DNA from: Planctomycetota bacterium
GTDB taxonomy: Bacteria; Planctomycetota; PLA2; JAEUHO01
Direction of reading: 5' to 3'
DNA length: 64,000 nt
NCBI GenBank assembly: GCA_028281445.1
Contig: JANQJW010000062.1
Coordinates: forward strand, 62,001-126,000
Below, piece after piece: positions 59,756-64,000 of this stretch. The number at the start of each line of letters is the position of its first letter. Within the stretch, counting starts at the first letter, position 1. The position numbers and the translations under genes are program-made. The notes under the pieces are model-generated. The model worked only from the letters and a program-made list of their open reading frames with translations. It did no database searches and had not been told where the DNA came from.

Positions 59756-61101
59756 ACGCGCACCAGACCGTCGGGGAGAGGGCGCCGGAAGGGCGCCAGC
59801 GGCCGACAACAGTCGTTGACGCTGATGCCGGTTACGTGCGAGCCCAGGAGCCGCACGCGACCGGCCTCGAGTGCGGCGGCCGCGCGGGCCATACGGCCGC
59901 GGTGGCCGACCGCGGCCATGGGAATGGCCCGCGGCCAGCGCCGGACGTCGAAGAGCTCCGGCTCGACGCGCCCGCCCAAGGCGGCTCCGATGTCGCGGAT
60001 GACGATCGCGCGCAGCGCGTCGTCTTCGAGGTCCAGCGCGCCGGGGTCGTCGGTCCCACCGAGGAACACGGTCAGGAGCTCGCGCTGCTCGGGCGCCACG
60101 TCCTCTGGATTCAAGCGCGCGTTGAACGTGGCGCCAAGGATGCGTGCGCGGCTGCGCGGACCACGCAGGAAGCCGAATCCGTCCGGGACCTCGGCACGGC
60201 CAGCCGGAAAACCCAATGCCACGACGGCAATGGGTGCGTAGTTGATCGTGTCCAGCACCTGGGCGACGTGCGGGTGGTGCTCGGCCAGGAGTGCGGCCTG
60301 CGCCCACGCCGGGATGGCCAGCGTCACTTCGCGGGCCGCGGTTCGTTCCCCACTATCGAGCTCGATCACTGCCGGGCGATCGTCGTCACCAAGCTCCAGC
60401 CGTCGTACCGGTTCGCCGAGGCGGACGCGGGTGCCCAACGCGCGGGCGACGGCGCGTGGAATCGACTCGGTGCCCCCCGATGCCACGAGCACCTCACGCC
60501 GTGCACCGCCGCGTGCAGCCAGCAGAGCGCGCAAGATACTTCCCCGGCGCCGTTCGAACGCAGCCAGTCGGGGGAATGCGTCGGCCGCGCCCAGCCGTTC
60601 CGGCGCGGCGCCGTAGATCCCGCTCGTGAACGGACGCAACAGGCTCTCCGCCGTGCCAGCGCCGAACCGTCGACGCACGAACGTGTGCAGCGACTCGCCT
60701 CCGTTCACACGGCGCCGTCCACGCGTCATCTCCGATATGGCACGGAGTGCGCCCCAAGGGCCCAGTTCGCTGCGGACGAGGTCTCTCGGTACGGCCGCCA
60801 GCCCGCGCCGTCCGAGGATGAACTGGCGGCGCGCTGCGGATCGCGCAGGGAGGAGCTGCGCCGACACGTCCGCGCACAGGGCCATGGCGTGGGTCGCCGA
60901 CGAGGGGAGCGTCGTCGCGGCGCGTTCGATCCGGTAGCCATCGCGGTGCTCTGTTTCGATCACGCCTCCGGCACGCGGCGCGGCGTCGAGCAGCAGTACG
61001 TCTTCGCCACGCGCGGCACACCACCATGCGTAGGCGAGACCGGACATGCCGGCACCGACGACGATGCGGTCGTGCGGATCCGGAGCGCCGGCGATCGGCA
61101 C
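59752..61101 (-). CDS. hemG: Protoporphyrinogen oxidase (HemG/HemY type, FAD-dependent)
   Basis: Oxygen-dependent FAD enzyme that oxidises protoporphyrinogen or coproporphyrinogen; the sequence does not tell which. The 449 residues start with the dinucleotide-binding motif VVGAGMSGLAYAWWCAARGEDVLLLDAAPRAGGVIET, then carry the FAD/substrate region RPFTSGIYGAAPERLGAADAFPRL and a C-terminal FAD motif LLGSHVTGISVNDC. GTG 61101 shares one base with the hemE stop (TAGTG). The N-terminus chosen gives a standard MPIAG..HDRIVVGAG start. It acts late in heme synthesis after HemE. Confidence 0.9.
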   Translation of the reverse strand: MPIAGAPDPHDRIVVGAGMSGLAYAWWCAARGEDVLLLDAAPRAGGVIETEHRDGYRIERAATTLPSSATHAMALCADVSAQLLPARSAARRQFILGRRGLAAVPRDLVRSELGPWGALRAISEMTRGRRRVNGGESLHTFVRRRFGAGTAESLLRPFTSGIYGAAPERLGAADAFPRLAAFERRRGSILRALLAARGGARREVLVASGGTESIPRAVARALGTRVRLGEPVRRLELGDDDRPAVIELDSGERTAAREVTLAIPAWAQAALLAEHHPHVAQVLDTINYAPIAVVALGFPAGRAEVPDGFGFLRGPRSRARILGATFNARLNPEDVAPEQRELLTVFLGGTDDPGALDLEDDALRAIVIRDIGAALGGRVEPELFDVRRWPRAIPMAAVGHRGRMARAAAALEAGRVRLLGSHVTGISVNDCCRPLAPFRRPLPDGLVRV

Positions 61102-62144
61102 TAGGCGGGCTCGGGTGCCGCGGGACGAAACGCCTTCACGGTCTCGACGAACGCTCGGGCATTGTCCGGCGCCGTCTCCTTGATGATGCCGTGTCCGAGG
61201 TTGGCCACGTGCGCGTGGCCGGCCGGGATGCGCGCGAGCATGTCGTCGGTCGCGGCCCGGATCTGGTCGGGTGTCGTGAGCAACAGCGTCGGATCGAGGT
61301 TGCCTTGCAGGCACACACGCCCGCCGACGCGCGCGTGCGCGTCCGCGAGATCCGTCTGCCAATCCAATGAGAGCGCGTTGGCGCGCGTCTCGAGTGCGTC
61401 TTCCAACCGTGCCGCCGTGCCGATGCCCGGGAAGTAGATGACCGGCGGGCGGTCGCTCCCGAGTCCCTCGACGACGCGGCGTGCCATCGGCAGGACGACC
61501 TCGCGCGCGAGGGGCAGCGTGCCGATGCCGCCCCAGGTGTCGAAGAGCTGTACTGCGTCGGCACCTGCTGCGATCTGCTCCTTGAGGTACGGTACGAGCG
61601 CGTCGGCGGCGCGCGCCATCAGGTCGCGGAACGCATGGGGATGTGCGTGGGCGAACTTGCGCGTGAGCTGGAAGTCGCGGCTGCTGCCGCCCTCGATCAT
61701 GTAGGCGCAGAGCGTGAACGGCGCCGCGGAGAAGCCGATCACCGCCTTCGACGCCGGCAGGGTCTTTCGCAGGATGGCGATGGTCTCGGAGACGCAGCGC
61801 GTGCGCTCGTCCGTCGGCTCGTGGATCCGCTCGACGTCCTCCGGCGTACGGATCGGATTCGTGAGCTTCGGGCCGCCCTTGGCGGGGAAGGCGACGGGCA
61901 CACCCATCGCGTCCGCCGTGAGCAGGATGTCCGCGAACACGATCGCGGCGTCGACGTCAAAGCGCTCGATGGGCTCGAGCGAGACCTCCGCGGCCAGGGA
62001 CGGGGTCCCGCAGAGGTCGAGGAACGGCGTCTTGGCGCGGACGGCGCGGTACCCGGGCAGGTAGCGTCCAGCCTGCCGCATCATCCATACCGGGTAGCGT
62101 TCGATGGGTTCGCGCTTGAGCGCGCGTACGAGGAGCGAGGTCAC
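61101..62144 (-). CDS. hemE: Uroporphyrinogen decarboxylase
   Basis: Decarboxylates uroporphyrinogen III to coproporphyrinogen III. The 347-residue sequence has the diagnostic RYPVWMMRQAGRYLPGYR near the N-terminus, FADILLTADAMGV, FSAAPFTLCAYMIEGG, FDTWGG and LQGNLDPTLL. GTG 62144 overlaps the hemA stop (GTGA), and its own stop overlaps the hemG start by one base. Length is standard. Confidence 0.96.
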   Translation of the reverse strand: MTSLLVRALKREPIERYPVWMMRQAGRYLPGYRAVRAKTPFLDLCGTPSLAAEVSLEPIERFDVDAAIVFADILLTADAMGVPVAFPAKGGPKLTNPIRTPEDVERIHEPTDERTRCVSETIAILRKTLPASKAVIGFSAAPFTLCAYMIEGGSSRDFQLTRKFAHAHPHAFRDLMARAADALVPYLKEQIAAGADAVQLFDTWGGIGTLPLAREVVLPMARRVVEGLGSDRPPVIYFPGIGTAARLEDALETRANALSLDWQTDLADAHARVGGRVCLQGNLDPTLLLTTPDQIRAATDDMLARIPAGHAHVANLGHGIIKETAPDNARAFVETVKAFRPAAPEPA

Positions 62145-63409
62145 GAGGGGTCTCCTTCTTCGAGTCCGAACACGCTGCGCAGGTGCTCGGCGGTCGGCAG
62201 GGTCGGGTCGGCGCCGCCCGTGCCCTTGACGACGCGCGAGGCGGCGCGCCCGAGCAGGCGCTGCACGAGGCGCTCGGTCATGCGCTCGACAGCGGCCTTC
62301 ATCTCAGGCGGCAGGTCATCGGGGAGGTGAGCGAGCTCGGCGCGACGGATCGCGTCGGCCCACTCATTGAGCGAACGAATCGTGGGCGCCGCCGCGTGGC
62401 CGCGATGCCACGTGCGAAACGCCTCCAGCTCCTCGCCGATCATGGACTCCACGGCCGGCACCGCTTCACGCCGTGCCGCCAGTGCATTGGCCACGATGTC
62501 CTCGAGGTCTTCGATGTCGTAGAGGAACACGCCCGGTAGCTCGGCTGCGCCGGCGTCTACGCAGCGCGGAACACCGAGGTCGACGAGCAGCAGCGGCTCG
62601 CGACGCTTTGCGCACACGGCTTCGATGTCGCCGACGGCGAGCGGTTCGGCCCCGCTCGCGAGGATCGCGACGTGTGCTGTGGTCAGCTCTTCTGCGAGTG
62701 CGTCGAGCCCCGTGACGCGCGCGTCCGGCAGGAGGTCTGCCAAGGCACGCGCATTGGCCTCGGTACGGTTGGCGACGACGTAGCGCCCGCCCTTGGACTC
62801 CGCGAGCGCACGGGCGGCCGTCGTTGCCACCGTGCCGGCACCGAGGATCAGGACGGTCCGATCGACGAGCGAGTCGAAGACGAGCCGCACGACGCGCGCT
62901 GCCGCGTGGCCGTGGGAGATGCCGCCGTCGCTGATGTGCGTCTCGTTGCGCGCGCGCTTCCCTGCGCGAATCGCCGCGTGGCAAAGGCGATCGAGCACGG
63001 GGCCGACGGTGCCGGACTCCTGCCCGCGTCCGTAGGCGTCTCGCACCTGCCCTTGGATTTCGGTCTCGCCGATGATCGCGGACTCGAGGCCGCACGCGAC
63101 GCGCAGCAGGTGCTGCGCAGCGGCTTCGCCGCTCTGCCGTCTGTAGCAGCCGCTTGCGGGATCGGGGGCGGCCGGCATGTGGCGGAGCAGGGCGCCGAGC
63201 GCAAGCTCCCCGCCGGTGGGATCGGCGCTCACCGCGTAGAGCTCGGTGCGGTTGCACGTCGAGAGCAGCACGACCTCGGCGGGCCATCGCTCGGCATGGA
63301 TCGCGCGCGCGACCGCGCCCGCGTCGTCGGTGCTCAGCGCCATCCGTTCGCGCACCGACAAGGGCGCGAGGTGGTGGTCCACGCCGACCTGGTACAGCTC
63401 GAGGCTCAT
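62141..63409 (-). CDS. hemA: Glutamyl-tRNA reductase
   Basis: Reduces glutamyl-tRNA to glutamate-1-semialdehyde, the first committed step of the C5 pathway. The 422 residues have the catalytic Cys52 in LLSTCNRTELYAV, SAIIGETEIQGQV, a Rossmann VLILGAGTVATTAARAL and VANRTEANARAL, and the C-terminal dimerisation region with ERMTERLVQRLL. ATG 63409 overlaps the stop of the hemX-like gene (ATGA). This pairs with hemL and the tRNA-Glu in the window. Confidence 0.95.
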   Translation of the reverse strand: MSLELYQVGVDHHLAPLSVRERMALSTDDAGAVARAIHAERWPAEVVLLSTCNRTELYAVSADPTGGELALGALLRHMPAAPDPASGCYRRQSGEAAAQHLLRVACGLESAIIGETEIQGQVRDAYGRGQESGTVGPVLDRLCHAAIRAGKRARNETHISDGGISHGHAAARVVRLVFDSLVDRTVLILGAGTVATTAARALAESKGGRYVVANRTEANARALADLLPDARVTGLDALAEELTTAHVAILASGAEPLAVGDIEAVCAKRREPLLLVDLGVPRCVDAGAAELPGVFLYDIEDLEDIVANALAARREAVPAVESMIGEELEAFRTWHRGHAAAPTIRSLNEWADAIRRAELAHLPDDLPPEMKAAVERMTERLVQRLLGRAASRVVKGTGGADPTLPTAEHLRSVFGLEEGDPS

Positions 63410-64000
63410 AGGCCGACTCGCATCATGACGGGATGCATGAGCCCGAAGGCGACAAACAATGTCGCCGTGCCCGCGAGGTTCAGCCAGGCCGCCGTGACGC
63501 CGCGTAAGGGACGGCGCCACCAGATGAGGAACGCGGCAGCGAGCAGGACCAGGGGGACACCCATGGTGAGTACGAGGAACCACACCGAGCCCGGGTCCTC
63601 GCTGCGTGTAGCGATGCGCGATCCAAGGAAGAGCGCAGGCCCGAGGAGCAAGACGCCGAGCAGCGATGCGCGTCGCGCGAGACGTTCGAAGCCGGTCAGC
63701 GACGGGCCTTGCGCACCCGGGCCGAGGCGGTGCTTCTTGACCCGGCGGTACGCGCCCAGATAGCCCGCGGCCAGCAACCCGCTTGCGAGTACCGCGGCGG
63801 AGCTCATCAAGGCGAAGCCTACGTGCAGGCTGCGTCCCGCGTCCGGCGGCGTCCCGCCGGCCGCTGCGCCGCCCTCGACGAGGCCCGGCACGCCGATGGC
63901 GGCGAACAGCGCCGCGAGTACGTAGAAGCCGCCCCCGTGCGTCGCAACGCGGCTGGTGGCTTCGAGGACGAGGTAGAGCGCGACGAGCGAGAACGCCAGG
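63406..64000 (-). CDS. HemX/CcsA-like cytochrome c assembly membrane protein, N-terminus outside window
   Basis: The frame runs off the right edge, so the N-terminal part is missing; about 197 residues are visible. They hold at least four membrane segments, including LAFSLVALYLVLEATS, GFYVLAALFAAIGV, HVGFALMSSAAVLASGLLAAGYL, LLGVLLLGPALFLGS and a segment ending in FGLMHPVM. Conserved His residues in the second and final segments suit a heme-handling CcsA/HemX protein. Its stop overlaps the hemA start, matching the hemX-hemA order seen in other bacteria. HemX-type proteins tune HemA levels; CcsA-type proteins deliver heme for cytochrome c. Confidence 0.75.
   Translation of the reverse strand, partial: LAFSLVALYLVLEATSRVATHGGGFYVLAALFAAIGVPGLVEGGAAAGGTPPDAGRSLHVGFALMSSAAVLASGLLAAGYLGAYRRVKKHRLGPGAQGPSLTGFERLARRASLLGVLLLGPALFLGSRIATRSEDPGSVWFLVLTMGVPLVLLAAAFLIWWRRPLRGVTAAWLNLAGTATLFVAFGLMHPVMMRVGL

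Overview
The window is high-GC bacterial DNA, densely packed, with many GTG and TTG starts and long runs of genes overlapping by 1 or 4 bases. The best guess is a deep-branching member of the Planctomycetota. Support: a WD40 protein ending in the W-D-L..L..L-G..W tail I associate with planctomycete WD40/kinase proteins, many secreted coiled-coil, TPR, HEAT and PEGA proteins, and an ECF sigma/FecR/CHAT locus. A complete MreBCD-PBP2-RodA set is not typical of model planctomycetes, so Myxococcota or Acidobacteriota remain possible. There are no rRNAs, no CRISPR array, no recognisable insertion sequence and no phage genes; one tRNA-Glu is present.

Layout. 1-4804: partial WD40 protein, moeA, lnt. 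4986-6037: a coiled-coil membrane protein and a small membrane protein, then a terminator. 6482-15529: cell-shape and envelope block mreB, mreC, mreD, PBP2, rodA, S41 protease, tsaD, with repeat elements between some genes. 15555-19716: a sensing module of a periplasmic binding protein, histidine kinase, response regulator and an iron-type binding lipoprotein. 19787-24825: tRNA-Glu, then minus-strand genes for a GYF-like protein, two paralogous helical-repeat proteins, rsgA with a structured leader, a secreted transglutaminase and a small membrane protein. 24850-28891: a decayed CBM9-like gene and three tandem lipoprotein paralogues. 28893-37636: a tightly packed minus-strand run pabB, xerC, rhomboid-like, spermidine-synthase-like, phnD, phnC, RDD-phnE, TfoX-like, DoxX-methyltransferase. 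37829-41304: secreted and membrane proteins of unknown role. 41509-46529: ymdB-xseA-hemC-hemD-hemL, all joined by 4-base overlaps. 46521-51313: a phosphotransferase, three coiled-coil/HEAT-like paralogues (one frameshifted), dodecin and a secreted protein. 51368-56008: ECF sigma factor and FecR-type anti-sigma factor divergent from a 991-residue TPR-CHAT lipoprotein. 56396-59205: a PEGA/coiled-coil lipoprotein and a propeller-like secreted protein. 59297-64000: DUF192 lipoprotein, hemG, hemE, hemA and a partial hemX-like gene on the minus strand.

How it fits together. The mre block supplies the lateral-wall elongation machinery. The two hem clusters cover most of tetrapyrrole synthesis from glutamyl-tRNA (hemA, hemL, hemC, hemD, hemE, hemG), without hemB, the coproporphyrinogen oxidase or ferrochelatase. 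The most intriguing local systems are the sigma/FecR/TPR-CHAT lipoprotein locus, the binding-protein/kinase module, the RDD-PhnE fusion, a rhomboid lacking its catalytic residues, a PBP2 with an extra cysteine cluster, and two families of tandemly duplicated secreted proteins. Five genes have a TA[C/G]AAT or TACACT box placed so close to the start codon that leaderless transcription is likely. All calls come from reading the sequence; no database search was possible.
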